The translations under genes were made by a program, and so were the position numbers. From Paenibacillus whitsoniae (GTDB lineage: Bacteria > Bacillota > Bacilli > Paenibacillales > NBRC-103111), in contig NZ_RXHU01000002.1 in NCBI RefSeq assembly GCF_003955665.1, forward strand, positions 18,892-82,891: DNA of 64,000 bases, given 5' to 3'. Each line of letters opens with the position of its first letter. The stretch's first letter is position 1. This document shows, in pieces, positions 55,301 to 62,785 of the stretch. Under the pieces are notes generated by a model. That model was not told the DNA's origin and searched no databases. It worked only from the letters and a program-made list of their open reading frames with translations.

Positions 55301-57129
55301 CTATGACCGTCGACGGTCAGCGTTGCTGTTATCGTTTGCTGCTCGACCAGCCCTTGCTGCGCAGTCGTTAATTTGGCCAGCGCTGTATCCGCATGGTATT
55401 GAATGGCGCCGGCATTCGATGCTACGGCTTTCGCCAAGGTAAGGCTGGCTTGCAGTGTTTGCCAGCTGACATCTGTGTAACTGCTTGCTTGCAGTGCTTC
55501 GACTTCGGCAATTTTGGCAATCAGCTGCGTTTTGTTCGCAGCCAGCGTGATGTCTTGCTCGTAATCGTCCGTATATACCAACGAAATGGTGTCATTGCTT
55601 TGAAGTACATACTCCGCAATCCCCACCATCGCGAACTGCCCGTTGACGAGGTACATCCACCCGGCTTTGGAGCCGCCGTCTGCCGCACTCAAGCCTCCAA
55701 TGCCGGTGATGTAGTTACCGCTAGGATTGACGAACGGAATGTTGTTATAGATAAGTACATTCTCAATCGCTTGCTTCGCTGTCTGCCCAACTTCTATTTT
55801 CGTCCCCTTGCTCGCAAGTACGACAGACTTGCCGGCGTTGGCGCTATATCCACTTACTGCAACAGAAACAGGCAGTGTCGGTGCTTTTAGAATGCTCAAA
55901 TAATAAATCTTCGGTGCATTCAGCCCGTCCTGCGCAATCACACGAACAAGCTTCGGTGTCGTTTCGCTCAGTGTAATTTCTTTGTTAACCGGCGTACCTA
56001 CCGTGCCGCTTGTATTGTTCACGAACACGGTCGTTGCGGTGCCGTTCGCAGTCAGTTTGATTTTGTCCGCGTTGATCTTGATATTCTCATACGTGTAGAC
56101 GCCCGATGTTACCGTGACCGTCTTGCTGACGGTGCTATCCGTCCCAGTACCGGTGAGTACGATGCTGGAAAGGTCAGCAGTTGTCCCTACGCTGGCATCC
56201 GGCGTAACGCGCACAATCGAGGTCACTTCCGGCCCTATTTCACCAAAAGCGCCACCATCAATCTGAACCGCATTGTAAACTCGGACAAAGCTAACATTGG
56301 TCAATTGAACCGGCTTGCCGGCACTGTCCACCGCCCAGCTGATGTCGATCGGATCGCCCTTCGTCGGTGACGTTAAGTAAGGATTAGCCGGCACATCATA
56401 AGGCGCGCTGCCGTTGGCATGCGTGTCCGGATAGCCGAAGGCGTTCTTCCTTACAGCGATTTTTACGCCCGAATACGTGTACGACAGATTGTTAAAATCC
56501 GCTGGCACATTCGGATAATTCGCAGGGATCGGGTAGTACGCATGCTTGTGGGAGCCGTTCGTTTTAACTAAACCGCTGCCGCCCTGATTGTCCGTCCATG
56601 GAATATTGACCCCGTTCGGACTTGTAAAATCCGGTTCCGGATTCGTATACGTAACCCGGTAATCCCAAATCGTGCTGTCCTCATAATGCTCGGACCCCGC
56701 GATGTAATACCAAGGCCCCGGATTGCCGGTGCCGTCGTCTTGGGCAACGGCTACGCCGCCCGGCTCTTCATTGCCGGAAAAGGCATTGCCGAATACCGTA
56801 AAATCGACACCGTACGGATTCAGCGGATTATTTTCAATCGGCTCGTCAAACTTGAATGTAAGACCGCCCCCGAAGGCGCCGACGGATACCCCGGCAGACC
56901 CGGGCGTGTTCGTCCACTTCGTATTGATGTCGCCGGTTCCGCCCCAGCCGCTTTCATTGATAAACTGCCCCGGTGCAGGAAGCCACTCTCTGATTGAGCT
57001 TGGCCCAGTACCCGTCGCAGCTGACGCATGCTGCGGAGACAAACCCGCCGTCAATCCCACTGAAGAAACTAATACAACAAATGACATGATAAATGCAATA
57101 TACGACCTAAACCAACCGTGCTGTTTCAT
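52309..57129 (-). CDS. Giant SLH surface protein with three DUF4430 domains and an intrinsic-factor-like alpha/alpha barrel
   Basis: A 1606-residue wall-bound protein. Domains: signal peptide 1-38; a beta-rich N-terminal domain 40-308 (EEPGGVAVAQDDGTGNPGPW, IAGSEHYEDSTIWDY); a beta sandwich about 309-412; DUF4430 domains about 420-527, 600-705 and 780-885, each with GW(M/L)Y-x-VN and a VYTDDY-like end; helical FIVAR-like spacers about 528-597 and 706-772; a beta region about 900-1100; SLH repeats about 1110-1285; and a terpenoid-cyclase-like alpha/alpha barrel about 1300-1590 (ADADITAMAIQGL, SISQVVIALSGLG, DGGFYH, ATDQGLLALDAY). DUF4430 and such a barrel are the beta and alpha domains of intrinsic factor and transcobalamin. 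A B12 riboswitch precedes it. Cobalamin capture at the cell surface is therefore likely; actual binding is inference. Confidence 0.9.
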   Translation of the reverse strand: MKQHGWFRSYIAFIMSFVVLVSSVGLTAGLSPQHASAATGTGPSSIREWLPAPGQFINESGWGGTGDINTKWTNTPGSAGVSVGAFGGGLTFKFDEPIENNPLNPYGVDFTVFGNAFSGNEEPGGVAVAQDDGTGNPGPWYYIAGSEHYEDSTIWDYRVTYTNPEPDFTSPNGVNIPWTDNQGGSGLVKTNGSHKHAYYPIPANYPNVPADFNNLSYTYSGVKIAVRKNAFGYPDTHANGSAPYDVPANPYLTSPTKGDPIDISWAVDSAGKPVQLTNVSFVRVYNAVQIDGGAFGEIGPEVTSIVRVTPDASVGTTADLSSIVLTGTGTDSTVSKTVTVTSGVYTYENIKINADKIKLTANGTATTVFVNNTSGTVGTPVNKEITLSETTPKLVRVIAQDGLNAPKIYYLSILKAPTLPVSVAVSGYSANAGKSVVLASKGTKIEVGQTAKQAIENVLIYNNIPFVNPSGNYITGIGGLSAADGGSKAGWMYLVNGQFAMVGIAEYVLQSNDTISLVYTDDYEQDITLAANKTQLIAKIAEVEALQASSYTDVSWQTLQASLTLAKAVASNAGAIQYHADTALAKLTTAQQGLVEQQTITATLTVDGHSTAAGKDVTLAKKSVSTAKGKTATDVVQKVLTDESIPFDDNGGAYISSVGNLAAFDGGPNSGWMYLVNNQMPDVGMADYVLQNNDAITLIYVDDYMEQANKTQLNAKISVVEALQAGSYTDSSWQALQASLTGAKAVAAYAYAVQYQVDVALADLTAAQQGLVLKPAPPQLITVSFTLNGNSVAAGKNVSLATKTVSVPVGSTAAYVIEKVLNENSISFVNESGNYISSVGGLAEFNGGPNSGWLYSVNGSDPNVGIADYVLNANASIILRYTDDYTKEGKPSGSGVTGGGVGSSSKVVDIPSSQKEPYTVDLAKEIQGQSELKINIPSDVQSKVILNTEGTQANLPAITATKGDVTVSVDKGTALKSGDRKIELLTTLSSGDAELQRLVSSGLATGSKLDKVFVAFAMGNEGGSVLFDKPLTLTVKGGKNQLAGYLEGGTFTPIRIYDSEAQGVSATSGQEKITFAYVSGNDLIIKTNHFTSFVTYAVSKEAAPQPTGLGALYGDANLISDWAVEAIREASQKAFVDGSEGKFHPGVTVTRAEFTKMLSGVLGLKAKSDAALPFSDVTSRDWFYPYVKAAYQAGFVSGTSDDTFSPQEKLTREQMAVILAKALGLKVVQQKLDVQDADLVSDWSQASVGAVLSQGLMSGWDQRFHPQDEVTREMAVVVAMRAYYQPKPSQPDVSQKAAVDKQINQTSAYLQQTVTDPTVGTLGGEWTVLGLLRSGVPVPDAYYAKYYANLAQILKDKAGKLHAVKYTEYDRVILALAALGRDPRQTAGYDLLTWLADYETLIKQGINGPIFALLALDSKGYDIPAVASVKTQTTRDLLLDFILKRELTGGGWALAEGSTEADADITAMAIQGLTPYIGSKPNVQAAVDRGVAWLSKSQGADGSFASGGASNSESISQVVIALSGLGVDAHTDARFVKNGRSALDALLGYASQDGGFYHVLAGGEANGGAKPGDVDPMATDQGLLALDAYARLLGGKNRLYDMHDVK

Positions 57130-57173
57130 CCTACACTTCCTTTTTCCTAAGCTTAATTGCCCAAAACAAACAC

Positions 57174-57201
57174 AAAAAAAGCCACCCTTCCCCAGGGTGA
57201 C
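57174..57201 (-). terminator. Expression-platform terminator of the first B12 riboswitch
   Basis: GTCACCCT pairs with AGGGTGGC on the minus strand, followed by seven T. It lies between the aptamer and the start codon of the surface protein and nearly matches the hairpin at 62467-62493. Confidence 0.85.
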
Positions 57202-57314
57202 TTACCGTTTTTCATTGAGCAGACGTACGCAGACATTACCAAATAAACCTGTTCGCGCATTCCAACGCGTTCCCTCTTCTCACCCCCAAAGAATTAGAAA
57301 CATCCATAAATAAA

Positions 57315-57492
57315 GGCAGGTCTCCTGGCTCATGCGTCATCGTTTCTCCTCGCCTTCCCAATCCCGCTACGCAGGACAGTGGCATCTCTGAGGAGTCACT
57401 CGGCAATTACAGTGGTTGGGACCGCGTCGGCTTCGTACCGATCTTCCCTTTTAAGCAAGCGCCCGTTAGCAACGTGACGACTTGCACCTCTA
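57315..57492 (-). promoter_or_regulatory. Cobalamin (B12) riboswitch upstream of the giant surface protein
   Basis: On the minus strand the aptamer ends in the B12 box AGCCAGGAGACCTGCC (57315-57330) and contains the conserved GCCACTG and GGGAAGGCGAGG elements. Its 5' part has AGGTGCAAGTCG. With the terminator at 57174-57201 it should stop transcription when adenosylcobalamin is present, so the surface protein is made when B12 is scarce. Confidence 0.95.
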
Positions 57493-57557
57493 CTTAGCTA
57501 AAGTATGAAATTACAGCTAATCTTATCGTCTTAAAGGGGATTTGTCCACACCATATT

Positions 57558-58073
57558 TTAACAGGTGTTCATTGCATGCTCCCCTTCCTCCCGGGTAAAG
57601 ACATGATCCTTGACCCACTCGGACACAATCGCATACACATCATCCTTCATATAAGGGCTATACGCCGGATCATCCCTAATCTCGGAAGGCATCGGTAGGG
57701 CAGCCAGCAGCCTCACGTCATTCGTTTCAAATCCGCCCGGTAACCCTTCAAGGACGCTGACGGTCGAGATATAGATGGTTTTTACGAAAACAAGCTGCTC
57801 CCTTTCAAAAATCAAATATTGCCCTATACCCTCAATCCCATCGAGTCTACCACCCGCTTCTTCATACATCTCTCTGTGTACGGTTTGAATAAGGGTCTCC
57901 CCTTCCTCTCTCATCCCACCAGGTAATTCCCAACCGCGGCTATGATGGTTAACTAGAACCCATTTACCCTGATAGAAGGGGAAAATCAGGACACAATTTG
58001 CCTCTTCAATGAGGGATTCTCTGGATAAAATGATTTTTTGATGGGGCAGAGCACCTGGAAATTCGTAGATCAC
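57558..58073 (-). CDS. NUDIX hydrolase
   Basis: A 171-residue NUDIX-fold hydrolase that cleaves nucleoside diphosphates linked to another moiety. The NUDIX box is complete: GGMREEGETLIQTVHREMYEEAGG, with the REMYEE metal-binding core. ELPGG precedes it. The start is GTG with GGAGGA 7 bases upstream. The substrate is unknown. The second half (about 110-171) is acidic and does not resemble a further domain. It ends just upstream of the first B12 riboswitch but is a separate unit. Confidence 0.9.
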   Translation of the reverse strand: MIYEFPGALPHQKIILSRESLIEEANCVLIFPFYQGKWVLVNHHSRGWELPGGMREEGETLIQTVHREMYEEAGGRLDGIEGIGQYLIFEREQLVFVKTIYISTVSVLEGLPGGFETNDVRLLAALPMPSEIRDDPAYSPYMKDDVYAIVSEWVKDHVFTREEGEHAMNTC

Positions 58074-58347
58074 TAGCGCGTCCTCCTTCTTTGTGGATCG
58101 AATGGAATTGCTTCGAGGATAGGCATCCCAGTAGTGGAAAAAACGGTTGGAAACGCCGGCCCCATTACGCCATGCCGTTTACAACCAAACTTCTAGGCGG
58201 AGATGCCAGCTGGGTTACCAATGGCTGCACTAGCTATTTCGGCTAAATCCGCTGCCTACCCAAAATTAGCCAGTGATTTCTGGCTAATCTCATCACCTGC
58301 TGGCCCTTTCCAGTTAAATAAAGGGGAGCTTCGCTTAACTCAGAATG

Positions 58348-58376
58348 TAAAAAAAGTATCTGATCCGAAGATCAAA
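58348..58376. terminator. Hairpin with A/T flank, possible terminator
   Basis: AAGTAT and ATACTT pair around GATC-CGAA-GATC. On the minus strand it is followed by TTTTTTT. No intact gene ends nearby; it may have served a lost gene. The stretch 58190-58345 also holds an unexplained TTAGCCAG/CTGGCTAA palindrome (58266-58287), and otherwise no gene is seen. Confidence 0.5.
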
Positions 58377-58447
58377 TACTTCGCCCGACGTAGGCAGTAA
58401 GATTTTAGGTTATAACTTAGGTATTTATTGAAGGGGAGAGGTAAATT

Positions 58448-58626
58448 CCTGCAAAAAGGCAGGCTTTTTTCTCAAAAAGGGCGTTTTTCACAAAATGCCT
58501 GCGATTATGCAGTTTTTTAGATGCGTTTGTTCGAAAAAGAGGCGATCTCTCCCAAAAAGCCTGCAAAATCGCAGGAATTCCTTGGAATGGCGCACATTCA
58601 GATGAAAATTCCTGCAGTTTTGCAGG
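58448..58626. repeat. Family-A quartet repeat
   Basis: CCTGC-N6-GCAGG motifs at 58448-58463, 58498-58513 (ends GCAGT), 58560-58575 and 58611-58626, with spacings of 50, 62 and 51 bp. It lies between the NUDIX gene and the glyA remnant. Confidence 0.9.
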
Positions 58627-58690
58627 TTTTGACACCCCACACCAGAGGGAACTGGATCGTGTGACGGAAAGGACCTAAGTAGTAACGATT

Positions 58691-59100
58691 TTAGTAGTTT
58701 AATCCCGGGGAAAGCGGGAACTGATCGATTAGTTCGTCGACCATACCGCGCACTTGGTTAAGAATAGCTTCATCCGAAGGATTTTTCAAGGTCAACGCCA
58801 CGATTTTCGCAATTGCTTCATCGCTGCCTGATCCATCCCCCCGGGCAGTTACCGCCGGAGTACCGATGCGCACGCCGCTTGTAATCATCGGCTTGGCCGG
58901 GTCGAATGGGATCGCGTTTTTGTTCACGGTGACCCCAACTTCATCCAGCAGGTGTTCGGCATCCTTGCCGCTGATGTTGAGACTGCGACGTTTTGGCCAG
59001 GATATACGGCTTTATCAATCGCTGCCGCCCAAGGCTTGCGGCATAGGATCATGCCACCTCGGGGACCACGAAGTGTTATATGCGTCGTGGTTGTCACGAA
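58691..59100 (-). pseudogene. glyA: Decayed serine hydroxymethyltransferase gene
   Basis: The 5' part reads [19 protein letters not shown], which is the PLP-lysine region of GlyA with the catalytic Lys (THKTLRG) changed to Ile. The sequence goes through AIDKAVYPG and then, by an internal deletion and frameshift, joins [19 protein letters not shown]. It ends with the C-terminal part PMITSGVRIGTPAVTARG and a stop at 58691. The N-terminal half and the middle of the enzyme are missing. It cannot be active. A functional glyA presumably exists elsewhere. Confidence 0.88.
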
Positions 59101-59129
59101 CTAAATTTCCAAATTTACGACATTGAAAA

Positions 59130-61418
59130 TTAGATCAGCGCAGCGTGCTTGTCACGAGCAAGCTTCGTCGCTTCCACCATGTTGCGCAGCGAAGCAACCG
59201 TCTCCGCATGTCCGCGCGTCTTCAGACCGCAGTCCGGGTTAATCCAGAACAGCTTAGGATCCAGTACACGCAGGGCGCGTTCGATCATCGCTGTCATTTC
59301 TTCTACACCCGGTACCCGAGGGCTGTGAATATCGTAAACGCCTAAACCGATGCCCAGCTTGTAGGTGTTAAGCTCGAAGCTGTGAATCAATTCACCATGG
59401 CTGCGGGAAGTTTCAATCGAAATAACGTCCGCATCCATCGCCTCGATGGAATCGATCATGTCATGGAATTCGCAATAGCACATATGCGTATGAATTTGCG
59501 TTGTATCCTGCACCGTGCAAGTGGTGATGCGGAAAGCTTTGACCGCCCAGGCGAGATAGCCAGCTTGCTCTTCTTCCTTCAGCGGCAGGCCTTCGCGAAC
59601 GGCAGGCTCGTCGACTTGAATCATGCCAATGCCCGCTTCTTCTAACGCTTCAACTTCTTGTCTCAGGGCATAGGCCAATTGGTAAGCAATCTGTTCGCGA
59701 GAGATATCGTCACGAACAAACGACCAGTTCATAATCGTAATCGGGCCTGTTAACATGCCTTTAACAGGACGGCCTGTGCGAGATTGCGCATATTTCGTTT
59801 CCTCGACGGTCATGTCGCCAATGAAAGCAACATCGCCGTAAATCACCGGCGGCTTCACGCAGCGGGAACCGTACGATTGCACCCAGCCATATTGTGTGAA
59901 AGCAAAACCGGCCAGCTTTTCGCCAAAAAATTCGACCATGTCCGTCCGTTCAAACTCCCCGTGAACCAGCACGTCGATGCCGATCTCTTCTTGAAGGAGG
60001 ATCCAGAGGTCGATCTGCTCACGAATAAACGCTTCGTACTGCTCGTTGTTCCACTCGCCTTTACGCCACAATTGACGCGCTTTGCGCACTTCCGCCGACT
60101 GCGGGAAGCTTCCGATCGTTGTTGTCGGGAACAGCGGCAATTGATATTTGGCTTGTTGTGCAGCATAACGCTCGGCGAACGGACGGCTGCGTTGCGGTTG
60201 TTGAACGCGCAGCTCAGCGACTTTTTCCTGAACATCGCTGCGATTGCGCGCTTCCGAATCCTGAAGTGCTTGCAGGACGCGATCGCAGGCTTCCAGTTCC
60301 GCTGCAATCTCCGCGCTGCCGGCGGAAACCGCTTTTGCCAAGAGAACAAGCTCTACCAGTTTCTCATCGGCGTAGGCGAGCGCACCTTTCAGTTCCGGTG
60401 CCAGCTTCGTTTCCCGCTCTGTCGATACAGGCACGTGGAGCAAGCTGCTCGAAGATTGAACGATTAACTGCTCAGCCGGTACGAGTACGGCAAGCTCTTC
60501 AAGCAAAGCCAGCTTCACGCGAAGCGACGCTTTCCAAATGCCGCGGCCGTCGATGACGCCTGCGCCTAATACTTTGTCAGCAGGGAAGCCCAGTGTCCGC
60601 AACGATTCCAGGTTGCCTTGCAGACCGTGAACGAAATCCAGACCAATGCCTTTAACCGGAAGCGCAACAATGTCAGCGTAGCGGTCAACCGCTTCAAAAT
60701 ACGTTTGCAGCACGATATGGAGGCCCGGTACTTCTTTGGCAAACGTGCCATAGATCGTTTGAAGTCTCGCAACATCAGCATCACTGACTTTCGTGACGAG
60801 AATCGGCTCATCGATCTGTACCCATTGAACGCCTTCAGCAGCGAGTTCTTTAAGAACCTGTACATATAGCGGCAGCAGCTTGTTCAGCCAAGCGTCGAAT
60901 TCCGATGCGCTGTAGCCTTTGGACAGCTTCAAGAATGTTAACGGGCCTACGATTACCGGTTTCCCTTCGATGCCCAGCTTTTCTTTCGCTTCGCGGTAAG
61001 CGGTCAGCGGCTTGTTCTCCGTGACAACAGGTGAAGCTCCGTTCAATTCAGGCACGATATAGTGATAATTGGTGTTGAACCACTTTGTCATTTCACTTGC
61101 AGCGGCATCCTTCGTTCCCCGTGCAACACCGTAATAGACGGATAGAGGAACTGCGCCTCCCTCCCAAGAAAAACGCTTAGGAATAATACCGAACATAGCC
61201 GCCGTATCAAGGATATGATCGTAATAACTGAAATCATTGACAGGGATCAGGTCGATGCCTTTCTCCTGCTGCTTGCGCAAATGATTCAAACGAATCTCTT
61301 GCAGCTGCTGTTCAAACTCCGATTCTTCCAGCTTGCCTGCCCAGAAAGCTTCCAGCGCTTTCTTCCACTCTCGATCCGCACCAATGCGCGGGTACCCCAA
61401 TACACTGCTCTTTACCAT
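59130..61418 (-). CDS. metE: Cobalamin-independent methionine synthase
   Basis: A 762-residue enzyme that methylates homocysteine using 5-methyltetrahydropteroyl-triglutamate, without B12. It has the normal full length: N-terminal barrel starting SSVLGYPRIGADREWKKALE, and C-terminal catalytic barrel with the zinc ligands in IHTHMCYCEF and INPDCGLKTRGHAE. SRSHGELIHSFE is also typical. GAGGAGAT lies upstream of the ATG. It follows the LysR gene by 112 bp; B12 control can arise from read-through out of the riboswitch and from LysR at the half-sites in the gap. Confidence 0.96.
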   Translation of the reverse strand: MVKSSVLGYPRIGADREWKKALEAFWAGKLEESEFEQQLQEIRLNHLRKQQEKGIDLIPVNDFSYYDHILDTAAMFGIIPKRFSWEGGAVPLSVYYGVARGTKDAAASEMTKWFNTNYHYIVPELNGASPVVTENKPLTAYREAKEKLGIEGKPVIVGPLTFLKLSKGYSASEFDAWLNKLLPLYVQVLKELAAEGVQWVQIDEPILVTKVSDADVARLQTIYGTFAKEVPGLHIVLQTYFEAVDRYADIVALPVKGIGLDFVHGLQGNLESLRTLGFPADKVLGAGVIDGRGIWKASLRVKLALLEELAVLVPAEQLIVQSSSSLLHVPVSTERETKLAPELKGALAYADEKLVELVLLAKAVSAGSAEIAAELEACDRVLQALQDSEARNRSDVQEKVAELRVQQPQRSRPFAERYAAQQAKYQLPLFPTTTIGSFPQSAEVRKARQLWRKGEWNNEQYEAFIREQIDLWILLQEEIGIDVLVHGEFERTDMVEFFGEKLAGFAFTQYGWVQSYGSRCVKPPVIYGDVAFIGDMTVEETKYAQSRTGRPVKGMLTGPITIMNWSFVRDDISREQIAYQLAYALRQEVEALEEAGIGMIQVDEPAVREGLPLKEEEQAGYLAWAVKAFRITTCTVQDTTQIHTHMCYCEFHDMIDSIEAMDADVISIETSRSHGELIHSFELNTYKLGIGLGVYDIHSPRVPGVEEMTAMIERALRVLDPKLFWINPDCGLKTRGHAETVASLRNMVEATKLARDKHAALI

Positions 61419-61489
61419 CCGATTAATCTCCTCTACACATTTGTTAAGATAAAAATAGCATAGAGGAGCAGCTATAAAGTAACTCGAAT

Positions 61490-61524
61490 TAGCTATATCT
61501 AGCTATAGTTAAATGGTATAGCTA
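61490..61524. promoter_or_regulatory. Three TAGCTATA half-sites between LysR gene and metE
   Basis: TAGCTATA occurs at 61490-61497 and 61500-61507, and inverted as TATAGCTA at 61517-61524. The outer two and the middle copy make a palindrome with a 9-base centre. It lies 72-106 bp upstream of the metE start codon. This is the usual geometry of a LysR-type activator site. Confidence 0.75.
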
Positions 61525-61530
61525 CATACA

Positions 61531-62433
61531 TTATCGCGAAAATTGACGCTGAAGCGCCTCCACATAAGCGGCCCCGAGCTTGGAAAGCGGAACATTTTTG
61601 TGCGAAATCCATCCGACATTGATGGTCTCCTCGCAGTCGAGCGGCACGGGAATGATTTCATTCCCATTCAAATCCGAACTTAAGACACCGGTTGAGATCG
61701 TATACCCGTTCAAACCGATCAATAAATTGAATAGTGTCGCACGGTCATTGACCCGAATGCTCTTCTGATGCGACATGGTGCTGAGAATTTCCTCGGCAAA
61801 ATGAAACGAATTATACTCCCCCTGATCAAACGACAAATAGGGGTAGTTCTGAAGCTGGTCAATGGTCACGACGGACTGCTTCGCCAGCGGATTTTTAATC
61901 GAGATAAAAATATGCGGCTTCGCAATGAATAAGGAGGTAAACTGCAGATTTGCGCTGTTCAGCAGCTTATTGATCACTTTTCCGTTAAACTCATTCAAAT
62001 AGAGGACCCCGATTTCGCTGCGCATGCTTTTGACATCTTCGATAATTTCATACGTTTTCGTCTCGCGCAGAGCCAATTCGTACTCCTCTTGACCGTGCTC
62101 ACTAACCAGATTGACAAACGCATTCACGGCAAAAGCATAATGCTGGGTCGATACCGAAAAGTGCTGCGGAGACAGCTTCGCATTCAGGTAGCGGCTCTCC
62201 AGCAGCTCCGCTTGTTCCACAACTTGCCTGGCGTAGCCCAGGAATTCAACCCCTTCTTTGGACAGAGAGATCCCCTTATTGGAGCGATCAAAAATAGAGA
62301 TCTTAAGCTCCTCCTCAAGATCCCTGATCGCATTCGAAAGACTCGGCTGCGAAATAAACAGCCTTTTGGCTGCTTCATTAATCGACCCTCGGTTCGCTAC
62401 TTCGATGACATATTTTAATTGTTGCAGCGTCAT
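61531..62433 (-). CDS. LysR family transcriptional regulator, probable activator of metE
   Basis: A 300-residue regulator. The N-terminal winged helix-turn-helix is MTLQQLKYVIEVANRGSINEAAKRLFISQPSLSNAIRDLEEEL with the IFDRSNKGISLSKEG wing. A periplasmic-binding-like effector domain follows (about 90-300). ATG 62433 is chosen because AGGGGGGAGG lies just upstream; the longer frame would start inside the riboswitch terminator. It lies between a B12 riboswitch and metE, so B12 represses it. It probably activates metE in response to homocysteine, in the manner known for MetR; this is inference. Confidence 0.88.
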   Translation of the reverse strand: MTLQQLKYVIEVANRGSINEAAKRLFISQPSLSNAIRDLEEELKISIFDRSNKGISLSKEGVEFLGYARQVVEQAELLESRYLNAKLSPQHFSVSTQHYAFAVNAFVNLVSEHGQEEYELALRETKTYEIIEDVKSMRSEIGVLYLNEFNGKVINKLLNSANLQFTSLFIAKPHIFISIKNPLAKQSVVTIDQLQNYPYLSFDQGEYNSFHFAEEILSTMSHQKSIRVNDRATLFNLLIGLNGYTISTGVLSSDLNGNEIIPVPLDCEETINVGWISHKNVPLSKLGAAYVEALQRQFSR

Positions 62434-62466
62434 GCCTATCCTCCCCCCTGAACGATCATCCATCGC

Positions 62467-62493
62467 AAAAAAGCCACCCTGCTGAAAGGTGAC
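62467..62493 (-). terminator. Expression-platform terminator of the second B12 riboswitch
   Basis: GTCACCT pairs with AGGGTGGC on the minus strand, followed by TTTTTT, 34 bp upstream of the LysR start codon. Confidence 0.85.
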
Positions 62494-62608
62494 CTGAACG
62501 TATCCAATTGCGCTCCAAACAAACACCACCCACATCCTGACATGTCAATGGCATACCCACGCGTTCCCTCTTCTCACCCCCAAAGAATCAGAAACATCCA
62601 TAAATAAA

Positions 62609-62785
62609 GGCAGGTCTCCTGGCTCATGCGTCATCGTTCTTCCTCGCCTTCCCAATCCCGTTAGCAGGACAGTGGCGTCTATCAGGAGTCACTCGGCAAT
62701 TACAGTGGTTGGGACCGCGTCGGCTTCGTACCGATCTTCCCTTTTAAGCAAGCGCCCGTTACCCACGTGACGACTTGTACCTCTA
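62609..62785 (-). promoter_or_regulatory. Cobalamin (B12) riboswitch upstream of the LysR-metE unit
   Basis: The B12 box (62609-62624) and the whole aptamer are nearly identical to the riboswitch at 57315-57492, including about 45 bp of downstream flank (from ACGCGTTCCC) and part of the upstream promoter region. It should switch off LysR, and with it metE, when B12 is available and MetH can be used. Confidence 0.95.

Noticed and set aside
58190..58345. A fifth quartet family around the TTAGCCAG palindrome
   Set aside because: Only one clear palindrome and partial look-alikes with wrong spacing; the four-motif geometry is not met.
14772..58626. Quartet repeats as possible CRISPR arrays
   Set aside because: There are only four motifs, the second pair is inverted, the spacers are not of uniform CRISPR length and no cas genes are nearby.
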